Assembly (NCBI GenBank): GCA_022539475.1
Contig: VCMS01000067.1
Coordinates: 62,001-126,000 of the forward strand
Length of the DNA: 64,000 bases
Direction: 5' to 3'
Source of the DNA: Gracilaria domingensis
Lineage: Eukaryota > Rhodophyta > Florideophyceae > Gracilariales > Gracilariaceae
In this document: positions 1 through 9,781 of the stretch, in pieces
How the letters are laid out: every line of letters starts with the position of its first letter
Position numbering within the stretch: position 1 is the stretch's first letter
Position numbers and translations under genes: made by a program
Notes under the pieces: model-generated
Told to the model about the DNA's origin: nothing
The model's input: only the letters and a program-made list of their open reading frames with translations
Database searches by the model: none

Positions 1-1293
1 TTGTCGCCGTCGTCGACGGAATCGCCGTTGCAGGCCCCAATGTCGCACGCAAGTCGTGTTGAACGCGCGCGAACGACCGCCGCACTGGCGAACAATCGGA
101 AAGACGCGAGCGACCCGCAGTTGTCGCGGAAGCCTGAGGAGGAACGCACCACTTCGGTGGAGCACAAAGCCGGAAACCCGGAAGAGCACCAGAGTGTAGC
201 TGCTGCAGAAGTCGCCGCCTTGCCCGCGGATGGTACTGTACGGCCGTCACAAACGGAAGGACAGGAGCCTGCCCCAGAGGTGCAGCGTGAGACCGGTATG
301 CCGGAAAAGAGTGTGGTAAACACCACAGCAGCCGCGTCGAATGCGGAAAATACACCCGTGCCGCAGTCGGAGCCCGCGAGCGGGAACGCAAATGCATCAA
401 GGAAAGCCGGGAGTCCGGAAGAAAAGTTAGTCAAAAGAGACCGTGCTGTTACGGCAGACCCGACTTCGGGAGATCTCAGTGAAGCATCGAGTGATGAAGC
501 CGTTGAAAACACGGAGAAAACCGCCGATATGGCCAGCCGATACGCCACAGTAAGTGGAAAGCAGCACAACGCTGCACACGCGCGCACATTGCGCCAAGTG
601 TCTGGCTTCGCCGGCGACCCGCCTCCAGTGGAGGACAACAGCACACGAGCCGGGCAAGGGCCTGCTGTAAGGCTTGCAGCCGACGAAAACGGAAATTCCG
701 AATTCGAATCGGCAGCGCACAGCCGTGCAACGGCGCAGGCCCTAGGAGCAGTGAGTGGCGAAACGCCGCCACGGCGCGCACAGCAGCGCCACTCGCTGGC
801 GAACCGCAATGCGCACCGTTCACCCTCACGACGGAAGGTCCCGCCGGAACGCCGGAAGCTCGCTGTTCGAGAAAACCAAAGTAAGGTCACAGCCCGACAA
901 CACGGGGTGGAAAGCCAGAAATCTGGAAGCCTGAACGTCAGGAACACACAATCCTCACCAGGACCACTTGGCGTGCAGAATGCACTGCCGTCAGGACGGA
1001 AGCCGTTTGGTAGCGACGCCCATGACGAGAAAGCAACCAAGGACACCCCAGAAGAGGGCACAATAACCGAACGGCACACTGAGCGGCGTTTCATCGACAG
1101 GGAATACGTTATGGACTGTCTGATTAGTCACGGCTACGCCTCTGATGGAGAGCTATTGTATCGAGTCCGTTGGTACGGCTGTCCTTCTTCGAAGGATACA
1201 CATGAGCCTATCGAGCATCTTCCTCGCTCTAAGGTCCTACAGTACCACCGTCGCACACGGACACCGATACCGGCTACGCTAGACAGAGCCTAA
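1..1293 (+). CDS. gypsy pol C-terminal tail with chromodomain (partial, element 1)
   Basis: The reading frame is open from the left edge to a TAA at 1291-1293, so the start lies outside the window. About 360 residues of low-complexity, charged and Pro/Ser/Ala-rich linker are followed by a chromodomain at residues ~365-420, recognisable from EYVMDCLISH, YRVRWYG and HEPIEHLPRS. Chromodomains at the end of Ty3/gypsy integrases bind methylated histones and steer integration (family knowledge). Unlike the equivalent regions of elements 2 and 3, this tail has no stop, so element 1 has the best-preserved pol 3' end here. The linker resembles those of elements 2 and 3 only in composition. Confidence 0.8.
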   Translation: MSPSSTESPLQAPMSHASRVERARTTAALANNRKDASDPQLSRKPEEERTTSVEHKAGNPEEHQSVAAAEVAALPADGTVRPSQTEGQEPAPEVQRETGMPEKSVVNTTAAASNAENTPVPQSEPASGNANASRKAGSPEEKLVKRDRAVTADPTSGDLSEASSDEAVENTEKTADMASRYATVSGKQHNAAHARTLRQVSGFAGDPPPVEDNSTRAGQGPAVRLAADENGNSEFESAAHSRATAQALGAVSGETPPRRAQQRHSLANRNAHRSPSRRKVPPERRKLAVRENQSKVTARQHGVESQKSGSLNVRNTQSSPGPLGVQNALPSGRKPFGSDAHDEKATKDTPEEGTITERHTERRFIDREYVMDCLISHGYASDGELLYRVRWYGCPSSKDTHEPIEHLPRSKVLQYHRRTRTPIPATLDRA

Positions 1294-1295
1294 GT

Positions 1296-1790
1296 GGGTT
1301 GACCACCCACGACTAGTGAGTTATGCCGTCTCGGACGGAATATGCCGCTTCACGCGGATGGAATTGCATCATGCAAAACGTGCCGCTTCACGCGGATGCA
1401 ACGATGTTGATACTAACAAGCCGCCCTAGGCGGACGCTACTGAAAAGCAGCAATATGCCGCTCTATGCGGACAGTCTCTGTCTGAACAGACAGACCGCGA
1501 AACGCGGAAGCCACTTACAGTGGAAGGAGAAAATGAAGAAGAAAGAAGCCTAAGAAGAAGGAGAAGAAGCCAGAACACTGGAAGGAAGACTAAGAAGTTT
1601 TATCGCTACAGCCGCTTCTGCGGAAAGTTACCCCTCTCTCGGGGGCCATTCGTAACAGCCTCGAACTAGGTACTGCCCACTGAGAAGGGGGAGAACAAGA
1701 CAAAAAGTTTGAGCCAAGCCAGAAAGGCTGGAGAAGTTTACCTCTAACTATTGAGTCGCCCCTCATCATCGGGGTCCATTACGGACTACT
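1296..1790. repeat. cluster of short CCG...CGG hairpins (element 1)
   Basis: Between the chromodomain stop and the 3' end of the antisense ORF lies a run of small perfect palindromes with 4-5 bp stems and 3-5 nt loops: ccgtctcggacgg (1326-1338), ccgcttcacgcgg (1345-1357 and 1383-1395), ccgccctaggcgg (1421-1433), ccgctctatgcgg (1458-1470), ccgcgaaacgcgg (1495-1507), ccgcttctgcgg (1612-1623) and cccctctctcggggg (1631-1645). Purine-rich gaagaag stretches separate them. The stems are similar but the loops differ. Clusters of the same type sit at the same place in elements 2 and 3. Confidence 0.75.
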
Positions 1791-1820
1791 ACAGCCCGTC
1801 AGGGATCTCGAGCCGGAAAA

Positions 1821-3626
1821 TTACACGCCGGACGGCCCAGCACCTGGGGTGCCGCCGCTACCGGGAGCCCCGGAGAAGCGCTGTGCCACTATCGCTTGCA
1901 ATTCCGACTCGTCGGTCACCGTATCGGGAACGGCCACTTCCACACCTCGAAGGAAGTCGCGAATGACCGCCGCTCGCGGAGTGAGAGAGGAACTGCCGCC
2001 CCCGGCGGATGCTACGTCCTGAGCCCACGGGCCGGTCGGATCGGGATCCGCTACAGCGGGTGGGACAACAACCACGACTTCGTCGTCGTCGCCCATAGCT
2101 CCGGGCTCCGGTACCACCTTCACGCCCACTGGGCTCCCCTCATCCATTTGGCTTCCTCCCTCAGTAGGGTCATCACCGTCGTCATCCACATATACGAACC
2201 CACGCGGGTGCCCATCCGGGATATGGGGCTCCTCTCGGCGGCGACCAGCCGCCTCAGCGGGACCAATTATCTCCCAAATCCATGGGTCAAAGTATACGAA
2301 GTCGCCGGCATTGACGTTCCGTCCGGGAGAACGGTCCGACTGCCGACGAACCCCGTCGGAAACCTGACTAGCAGGCACCTCATTCCAGTCAACCTGGTCA
2401 ATGACGTCCACCAACGCGGTGGCCTCGCACGCATTGCGGACTGAGCCGAGCACCTCGGAGAGATCCAGCGCTCGGATCGCTTGCCGGATGAGCTCCGGGA
2501 TGAACCAAACTCGGTACGAATCATATGCCTCGATGAGAAGGAAAGCCGCAACGCGGACGGTCCACTCTGTTGCCAGGATGCTCCACAGGCCGTGAGGCGG
2601 ATCGTTCATGAAGTACGAGCCTATGTAAGTTAGGCAGGGCGGTAGTTCTACGTGACACCCTCGTGGGACTTCGACCGCAGGCCAGAATGACGGCAGCGGC
2701 AGGTATCGCCCAGTATGGGAGTGACGCGCAATGCGTTCCACTTCCGTGCACTGGTACGGCACCAGTACCCCGAAGCGGGAACGCCATTTCCTCTCGAATC
2801 GGAGGCCTTCATGAAATTGAGACCGTCCAGGACGGCGAAGGAACCGGAACTCGGCGCGAAGAATGGGCCGCGCCTACAGGATCAGCTCCTGCTGCGGCTG
2901 AACGGTGTCCGAATATCGGTCAATTTCGTCCAACGCGTTGGCTAGATGGTCGCCGTAGCCGACCTCGCCGAAAGTTCGGTAACGTGCCACGTCGTACTGG
3001 TACTGCGCCGGCACCGGATGTTCGTTCGGAGCTCGGAAGTGTCGCGCCTACCCAATGCGGGCCATCTCATTGCAAGCGAATTGTCTCGTCTCGTTTCGAC
3101 CTACAAACAAGCAGCTCGGTATAACCGCAACGCGGGCGATCCAGTCCCATGAACGGGTAACGTCAGCAGGAAGCCCACCAGGGAGTTGACCGTCGACAGC
3201 GTACGAGTCGACGAGCTCGGTATCCCGAACTGCTTCGGCGTCAAACCAGGGAGCCTGGGCGAAAAGGAAACTGTGCCGGTGCGGATCCCGGATGCGTAAC
3301 GCGCCTGCGGTAGGCCACCCACCCAGCGTAGCTGGCATCTCGGCGTTGAACCAATCCCATACGGGCGCGGGACCAGCCTGAGCTGGAGCGTGATCTTGTC
3401 CGGAAGAACCCGGTTGAGAGGCAGCCGCCGACTGCGGAAGGGGTACAGACCGGAACGGCGGGTTGGACACTTGCATACGTGCCGTCGAGGACGGAGGGCC
3501 GTTCGGTACGTTGGACATCGTGGGAGGGCTCGTAATGGCGAGGTTCGCTACTGACACCGGAGGTGTTGGTGGCTCCGAACAGTTCTCGGCAGACCCGTCT
3601 TGGGAGACTTCCTTATATACCTCCAT
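1821..3626 (-). pseudogene. antisense accessory ORF of gypsy element 1 (two in-frame stops)
   Basis: This minus-strand frame runs 602 codons from an ATG at 3626 to a TAA at 1821, opposite to pol, with two in-frame stops (TAG near 3047 and near 2880) and no net frameshift. It aligns end to end with the antisense ORF of element 2 (603 codons). Shared blocks are APWF, DSY, SWDW and RVAV in the N-terminal half, RPILRAEF and ERKWRSRFG in the middle, then EVPRGC, RVAAF, DRSPGR and DFVY, and a Gly/Pro/Ser-rich end (GPSGV). There is no signal peptide, membrane segment or fold that I recognise. The ATG lies 54 bp from the 3' LTR, so any promoter would be in or beside that LTR. Function unknown. Confidence 0.7.
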
Positions 3627-3666
3627 CGCGAGGCGTATCGAGCCGACGGAGTCGGTGTCTCAGGCT

Positions 3667-3679
3667 GAGAAGGGGGAGA
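3667..3679 (+). promoter_or_regulatory. polypurine tract of element 1
   Basis: The purine run gagaagggggaga directly precedes the LTR start TGTAGAGC. Plus-strand DNA priming in Ty3/gypsy elements uses such a tract. Confidence 0.8.
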
Positions 3680-4538
3680 TGTAGAGCAAAACGCCCTTTG
3701 TGGGGATGCACCGAGGTGTTTTTCATAGTTTGTTGATCCGTTACCGGCTTCGACACCTCAGGTTATGAGAGGCTACTGGGGCAGTGGCCCTATTTTGGGG
3801 TATGCCTAGGAAGGGTAGTATTTCTGCACACGTGTGCCAAGTTGGCCCGATAGCGCGGGCGCCGTGGCAAGCCTGCCACGGGGGCACACCTGTAGTGTAT
3901 TGGCCGGCATTGCCGGATAGTTAGATATTTCAATGGATATTTTCAAGTGCCGTATATAAGTGGCGGCACTTGCCGCCACTGTACGGGAAGTAAAACTCAA
4001 GGAGGCCTTTGGCTCTGATCTTCTTGCCGCTTGCGCACGGTCACAAGCCCCATCCTGGGGACTACCGCCACAATTCCGGGCTGATCAACCAACCTCCATC
4101 TCTAAGGAGTACTAATCCGTCGTCACGGCACCTTTACTACCTATTCTATTGTTTTTACTTCCGTCTTACCGCTCTTCGATACTCTGCCCTGTCATACAGG
4201 TTTGGCCCATTAGCCTCGGGACTTATTCCCGTTATCTCGATTCAGTGCTCCGCAGTGCGGCTCGCTTACTAATCTTTTGTCGTCCCATACCGTGGGGCTG
4301 GATGCCTCCACTCGCTGTGGCTCGCCGGAACCATCCGGATACCTACGCCGATTCTACCCCCTCCACCTCCGACTGCACGCCCAGATCGGGGCCACCCGGA
4401 TTTACACCCGGCTCGTGTTGGCCCTATCGGAGGGTTCTGTCACTGCGCCTACCCCTGTAGGGAGCAAGGTTCGAACACCCCTGTCGGTGCTCTTCCGCGA
4501 CGCGGCTGTTGTTTTCCCGTCACCGGGTTTGCACCACA
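3680..4538 (+). repeat. 3' LTR of gypsy element 1
   Basis: The LTR begins TGTAGAGCAAAACG immediately after the polypurine tract, the same terminal motif as the LTRs of elements 2 and 3, while the interior is unrelated to theirs. The end is placed at ...gcaccaca (4538), which is a judgement. A TATA-box-like tatataag lies at 3953-3960, followed by a perfect 10-bp stem-loop at 3959-3980 (agtggcggca/tgccgccact) that would fall near the start of the transcript. Confidence 0.65.
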
Positions 4539-4849
4539 GTTATCTCGCGGCAGTCGTAAAGCCTCTGTGCGCCCAAGGTACTGGTCTTTTTGACGTTCCA
4601 AGCGCTTTTTGTGCTCAAATGTTTGTGTTCTCATGGACGGTGGGAGATGAAAACGTTACGGCTGTTCACCGTCGTGCTGGACAGGTTTTCAGAGGAGGTC
4701 GCACGAGCTGATCATTTGGACGTTTATTGCAGTCCTGTGAATGGCGGGAAAGGGGCTCACAATAGACTTAAGATTCCCCTGTGGCCCCAGATGGGATGGG
4801 AGATGGGTGTTTCGGTTCCCATACGTTTGGCGGGAATTTGTCCCAAAAT

Positions 4850-5656
4850 TAGCCATGTTTCAAAAATATCCTCCCAGAAGGGTACCGTCTATCTTTCGTT
4901 CAACTGCTACTCGGAGTTCCCTAAAAACATTCGTGTATCGCTGGACTGGACTCTGGCCAGAACTATTCCCAGAACCATTATCCTGCAAACTACGCAGGTA
5001 CGCATGAGACCATCCCACTACAGCGTAAAACCTAGTGCCAAAATTCACTGGCTTCGACTTCATATATGTCCGAGCGCGAGTACGCCTTTGCAAACCACGG
5101 TATTCTCATCCAGTGTACTGACACCTATTGGAACGGCCAGCGAACCGGCATTCCTTGCGTAGTGTTCAAGCAGTTGGCGGCTGTGCCATAGCGGGTCGGA
5201 TAAGGCTACAGCATGTTCGTAGGCAGGATACATACGAAGAGAAGCTCGAACCTCCAAGAAAGTATCTCGTGCCATGAAATTCTTGAAAAATGGAATACCC
5301 AACAGGTCGGACGAACACCAGTTGTCCTTCAATCTGTTCAAGCGGTGAACAGAAGTGGAGAGTTCAAGGCCAAGATATGCCATAAGCTCATCCATTGGAA
5401 GTGGCATTCTCCTCCGTCCGCGGTTTTCCATCTCCCTTGTAGTCCACAAGTGCAAACAATTTAGCAATTTACCGTTGATGAACAATAAGAAAAGACCAAG
5501 CTTTTTCTTATGCCCATAAAATTTACAGATCAATTCATTCTTCGTTAAATGTAAACCACTATGTTTGCGCCATTTTGCACAGTATAAAACCTTATCGTAT
5601 ATGTGCTTTTCTTCCGCAGCTTCTAATGAGGTCACGACTAACTCTCCTGGATCCAT
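4850..5656 (-). pseudogene. piggyBac-type transposase (decayed)
   Basis: An ORF at 5060-5656 resembles the N-terminal half of DDE_Tnp_1_7 transposases. It has MPLPMDELMAYLGLEL, then an NWCSSDLLGIPFF block, a MARDTFLEV block, and LDENTVVCKGV, which corresponds to the first catalytic aspartate of piggyBac. The match continues in another frame at 4860-5093 with TYMKSKPVNFGTRFYAVVGW, the K-P-x-K/N-x-G motif downstream. A frameshift at about 5060-5090 therefore breaks the gene. Beyond 4850 the expected second and third catalytic regions are not readable in any frame. No TTAA-flanked ends were located. Moderately sure of the family; sure that it is broken. Confidence 0.6.
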
Positions 5657-6844
5657 ATAGTCTCAGAACCATTGTCCAATTTCTTCGTCATTGCACTCGT
5701 GTTCATCCAAAATGAGAATTACTTCTTCACACGCCCATATTACATTTAGTTAAGCTACTTTAACTTTCATGATGAGAAACTTCCTGAAATTTAGCGTCCA
5801 ATTGGCAGAGGCGGCAAAAGTACTTTTCAAAGTTTACGAAGAATAGCGCAGGTGCTGGGTTATACGACTATAAATTATAGGGCTCTGTGATGGCTAAAAC
5901 TTTATTCGTGACTAACGGACAGTTCGTCGCACAATTTGATGCTCAGCGTGGCAGTAGAGAGGTAAAAGAGTTTTTAACATGATGTTCACTTGATTTGGGG
6001 GTTTATTGTCCTTTTGGAATGATGTTTTACTGCAGATTGCGCTCAAGTTTTTCCGTGTGGCAAATTTAGTATCGCAGATTGTGATTAGAACAGATCAATA
6101 GCGCAGATTGAGATGAAAACCTTATGCAAATTGTGCTGTGGAAGCGGGGTGCGCATACTAGGTAAGAAGCGTGAATGAAGAGTCCCTATCGGAGGGAGAC
6201 GCGCTCCACAACATGGTCGTAATTGGATGTAATGAGAAGCGATTGAACTCGCATGCAATGACATAGGTTTATCTTAAAGCTACGTTTAGTGAGATAGCTT
6301 TAGGAAAACAGAGCAAGTAGCACTGTGATATCCAACAGATTTCATCTTTGCCCAATAATAATGCACTCTTAAAGCTATCTCACTAGATTTAAGCGTTCAG
6401 TCCTGAAAGGGTCAAAAAGGGCTATTTGAGTTGGCTACTGTTAACTAGCATTGTCCTACACTTATAGCGCCCTGATCCCCGTTTTGGCGGGAAAAGTCGT
6501 GCCATGGCGATTGGGGTAGCACTCCTACCCCAATCGCCATTGCACGCCAAATCCAATATAGTGCTACCGCAGCCTTCGCCACAACTCTACCGAATAATCT
6601 CCACACGAGCTCTACGTCGGCATTCAACGCCTCGCTTGCAAGAAATGTACGCACTGTTTTGCAGTGATACGGTCAAGCATTTCGTTGCGTGAACCTGCTT
6701 TCAATCTATCCGCTGCGTCTCGCAAAGATCGCCGTTCTGCGCGCCAAAAGCCCTGCAAGCACCAAAACAAGTTTTACGCAGAATACATTTGCCGTTACTT
6801 GATACTGCTTTTCCGGGTTTCTTTTCTCTTCGCTTCTGAGTGCA
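5657..6844. other. non-coding, AT-leaning stretch with two inverted repeats
   Basis: No convincing gene is visible. Two structures stand out. A 15-16 bp inverted repeat lies at 6288-6302 (agtgagatagcttta) and 6370-6384, separated by 67 bp. A tight perfect hairpin lies at 6504-6540 (16-bp stem, 5-nt loop) and extends to 6499-6545 with one mismatch. The stretch probably includes the 5' non-coding part of the hAT element downstream. Confidence 0.5.
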
Positions 6845-9313
6845 ATGTCGAACAATAACATATCACTTTCCGAGACCGCAACGGAACGCAGTGATCATCA
6901 GTCTGGTGTGAATTCTGACCAGCGTACGACGAAGCGGAAATGGTGGATGAGTGAGTTGTTTGAGATGCGTGAATATGGCGACGACAACAGTGAAGAATCT
7001 CAGTTTTATTTGACCTGCAAAGGATGCTCATGGTTCACTAAGGCTAAGGTGCCAAATGCAACTAAGCTCGGCCAGCACTTGGTTTGCTGTGTCAGTGTCT
7101 CGTCAACAAAAAGGAAACGGCTCTTGGAGGATACGCGGCTGAAGGAGTACTATCAAAGCCACTTGGAGAGTGGTGGCTCCCAAATCATCGGATTTCCGGT
7201 GACCTCGTCGATCAAGAAGAAACGGAAGATTACAACTGCTTCGAGCAAATCAATTGGTATTCTTCATGTATCGGAAACACCCATAAGCAATCACAGTGAG
7301 TCCAATCTCATCACCTCACAAGACATCAAGTTGGGAGAGGCTAGAGAGAAATCCAGCAAGGAGTCCAAGTTTAACGAGCTGCTGACCCGCTTTTTTGTGA
7401 AACACATGCTCCCTTTCAGTCTCTTGAGTCGCGAAGAAGGCTCTGATGAGCTCTTTCAGGTAATTCATGCTGCGAATCCGCTTCTCGCTCAACAGCTGCC
7501 ACGTCCTCATCAAATGGGGAGCGAGAATGTCTGCCGATACTATCAATGCCTCAAGAAACGCGTTCAGGAGTCGATCTCTGGAGCGCTCAAGGAGAGCTTC
7601 GGCACTCTCATGTTTGACGGTTGGACAGATTGTAACAGACAGAGCGTCGTTAATGTTCTTCTTTCTGTGACAGGAACGGAACGAGTTAGGAGGACCTTTT
7701 TCTTGAAGTCCATATACACTGGATCAAGAACCTGTGACGCTGCGTACTATGCAAAAATTGTGAATGAGGCCATGTCCGATCTCGGGGATATGAAGCGCAT
7801 TTGCGCGGTTGTCAGCGATGGCACGAGTGCATGTGTTAAGGCGAAAGACAATTTGTTGACAAAGCATGGCCATATGTTTGCCGTGCAAGATCAAACGCAT
7901 CTTGCTAATCTGTTGGTGGAGGACATAGGGAAGCTAATATGGGTGAAACAGATACTTTCTTTGGTATCCACGGTAGTCGTGGATCTTCGAAACCATTCTA
8001 AGCTCTACCATCGATTTAAGGAGCTGAAGACGAATTTCAATCGACAGTATCTCTCTAACCAATCCTTTTCCGCTCGAGATAAGTATGGAAGAGTTCCGCT
8101 ACCTCCAAAGGCCATCCTGCCTTGCACAATGGCTGCGACGCGATTCGCATCTTCAGAGAGTATGGCGGCTTCCTTTTTGAGGAGCAAGGCAGTTCTTATC
8201 AGTCTCATTGAGTGTCCTGACTTTTCCTCCCACCTCTATGGAGACAGAAACCGAGAAAAACGGGAGTTGTTCAAAGCAACAGTTCGCGATGAATCATTTT
8301 ACGAGAAAGTGCTAGATATTTACCACATTCTACGATTGATTCGACAGTACTTCCGCATCTTTGACGATGAATCGTCTTTGCTGTCAGAAGTCTACCCTGC
8401 TACTATACAGCTTCTTTCGAAGTTGAAAGATTTGCCGTTGACGCCGTTCTATACTGCAGAGAGAAGTGCCGAAGTTATCAAGGTTTTTGAGGAACGACTG
8501 GACGGAGTTGGAAAGAAAGTAGCGCTTGTCACGCCACTACATCGCGTGGCTTACATCTTGGATCTTAGAAGTCTCAGAGAGAACATCACCGAGTTTAGAC
8601 CTCACCTAATTAACCACGTTATGTCTTTCGTTCGCTCGGACTGCTTTCCGGCGAGTGAAAAGTTTGCAAGCGACGGTGGCGAAGATAAGGCCATAGAGCG
8701 CATATGTCAAGAATTCGTTGATGTTCGGTCAGCCTGGCGTTCGGACATGCAGGATCCGGTTCGGAGACATTCTTTAAGGATGTACAACAAATCTCCAGTT
8801 AACTACTGGATCGAATACGATAAGTTCTCGCTGCTCCGCGAGTTTGCACTGCGAATTCTCTGTTCGAGCCCGTCCTCATCCAGTGTTGAGCGCAGTTTCA
8901 GTCTTCAAGCGCGCATACGCACGTCTACAAGAAACCGTCTGCATCAAGATAAGGTCTCTAAGCTCATATTCTGTGCTTTTAATGATTCGCTCTTGCGATC
9001 TAGAGAGAGGACCGTGCGAAAGATCGGTTCCGATGAATACGCAGCATTACGATTTGACACGGTCGCTTACGCCATTCCTACAGATGCGAGAGCAGGAATG
9101 TGCAGCGTACAGCTGTACTCTAGATTTCTCGAAGATGAGAGCATTAGTTGTAACCTCCCAGAAAGCATTGAAGACGAGATGGATTTAGAAGATCTGGAGG
9201 TTATGCGACTGGACTTAGCACCTACTACTGAAGCTCTAGGGATGTTCTCGGAGAGCTTTGAAGCTACAGACTTTGAAAATGTCACAGCTACGAACTCGCC
9301 TGAACTGACGTAG
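6845..9313 (+). CDS. hAT-family transposase (uninterrupted)
   Basis: 822 residues with no break. An N-terminal BED-type zinc finger lies at about residues 55-80 (LTCKGCSWF ... HLVCC). An RNase H-like DDE core begins with SFGTLMFDGWTD (about 255), and CAVVSDGTSACVK (about 320) looks like the second catalytic Asp region. The C-terminal hAT dimerisation region (about 670-715) contains SSSSVERSFSLQARIRTSTRNR, quoted here as SSVERSFS. hAT transposases cut and paste DNA and leave 8-bp target duplications (family knowledge). The ATG at 6845 is the first in frame. Terminal inverted repeats could not be fixed; the best candidate pair lacks a matching duplication. An intact ORF beside so many decayed transposases suggests recent activity or a domesticated gene. 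Confidence 0.88.
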   Translation: MSNNNISLSETATERSDHQSGVNSDQRTTKRKWWMSELFEMREYGDDNSEESQFYLTCKGCSWFTKAKVPNATKLGQHLVCCVSVSSTKRKRLLEDTRLKEYYQSHLESGGSQIIGFPVTSSIKKKRKITTASSKSIGILHVSETPISNHSESNLITSQDIKLGEAREKSSKESKFNELLTRFFVKHMLPFSLLSREEGSDELFQVIHAANPLLAQQLPRPHQMGSENVCRYYQCLKKRVQESISGALKESFGTLMFDGWTDCNRQSVVNVLLSVTGTERVRRTFFLKSIYTGSRTCDAAYYAKIVNEAMSDLGDMKRICAVVSDGTSACVKAKDNLLTKHGHMFAVQDQTHLANLLVEDIGKLIWVKQILSLVSTVVVDLRNHSKLYHRFKELKTNFNRQYLSNQSFSARDKYGRVPLPPKAILPCTMAATRFASSESMAASFLRSKAVLISLIECPDFSSHLYGDRNREKRELFKATVRDESFYEKVLDIYHILRLIRQYFRIFDDESSLLSEVYPATIQLLSKLKDLPLTPFYTAERSAEVIKVFEERLDGVGKKVALVTPLHRVAYILDLRSLRENITEFRPHLINHVMSFVRSDCFPASEKFASDGGEDKAIERICQEFVDVRSAWRSDMQDPVRRHSLRMYNKSPVNYWIEYDKFSLLREFALRILCSSPSSSSVERSFSLQARIRTSTRNRLHQDKVSKLIFCAFNDSLLRSRERTVRKIGSDEYAALRFDTVAYAIPTDARAGMCSVQLYSRFLEDESISCNLPESIEDEMDLEDLEVMRLDLAPTTEALGMFSESFEATDFENVTATNSPELT

Positions 9314-9769
9314 GAACCAACTTTTCTTCATTTTGTGTAGCTCCCTCATTTTTAACCCTTGCGATCATTTGGTTTCCTTCGTACATCTTGCTGTTCCACT
9401 TTGAAATAGATTTGAGTCACATCCACTCCTCTTGTTCTTCTCTCTTTTCCTTTGGCCACCTAGTTTGCAGTTGCTTTTCTCCGCCGCTTTTGTAGCCGCA
9501 TGCATCCTGCTCTCGAGGGCGACTTCACCGAATTGCGTAACAACGCCCCGTTGTAAAGTACTTCATGATCAGTGTTAGTAATGTCATTGCTACCCGCTGT
9601 CAGTACGAGGCCCTCAAGTGGGTTGCCCTCCCCTCCCAGACCTTGGCCAAGTGCAATAAGATGATGATTGTGTGATGATCTGGGGCACCTTCATGTCCGG
9701 AAAGCCCTACGGTGCTGTCGAGTACGGTGTCGCCGTCTTCGTTGCCCTGGGTGGTACCGTCTTCTTTTT

Positions 9770-9781
9770 GTCTGGACACAT
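9770..9781. repeat. target-site duplication, left copy
   Basis: gtctggacacat; identical to 11002-11013. The two copies bracket the non-LTR insertion inside the transporter pseudogene. Confidence 0.9.

Larger units (their letters stand above)
1..4538 (+). mobile_element. Ty3/gypsy chromodomain retrotransposon, element 1 (3' part; left end outside window)
   Basis: Reading along the plus strand, the visible part holds the pol tail with a chromodomain, a cluster of short hairpins, a minus-strand ORF, a polypurine tract and one LTR. This order matches elements 2 and 3 in this window, so the piece is the 3' end of a chromovirus-type element whose 5' LTR, gag and most of pol lie left of the window. 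The right boundary rests on an LTR ending in CA at 4538 and is approximate, because the partner LTR is not visible and no target-site duplication can be checked. Confidence 0.8.

Noticed and set aside
6406-9360. hAT terminal inverted repeats (aagggtcaaaaaggg near 6407 and the complement of ccctcatttttaaccctt at 9343-9360)
   Set aside because: The match is imperfect and the 8-bp flanks differ, so the ends are not supported.
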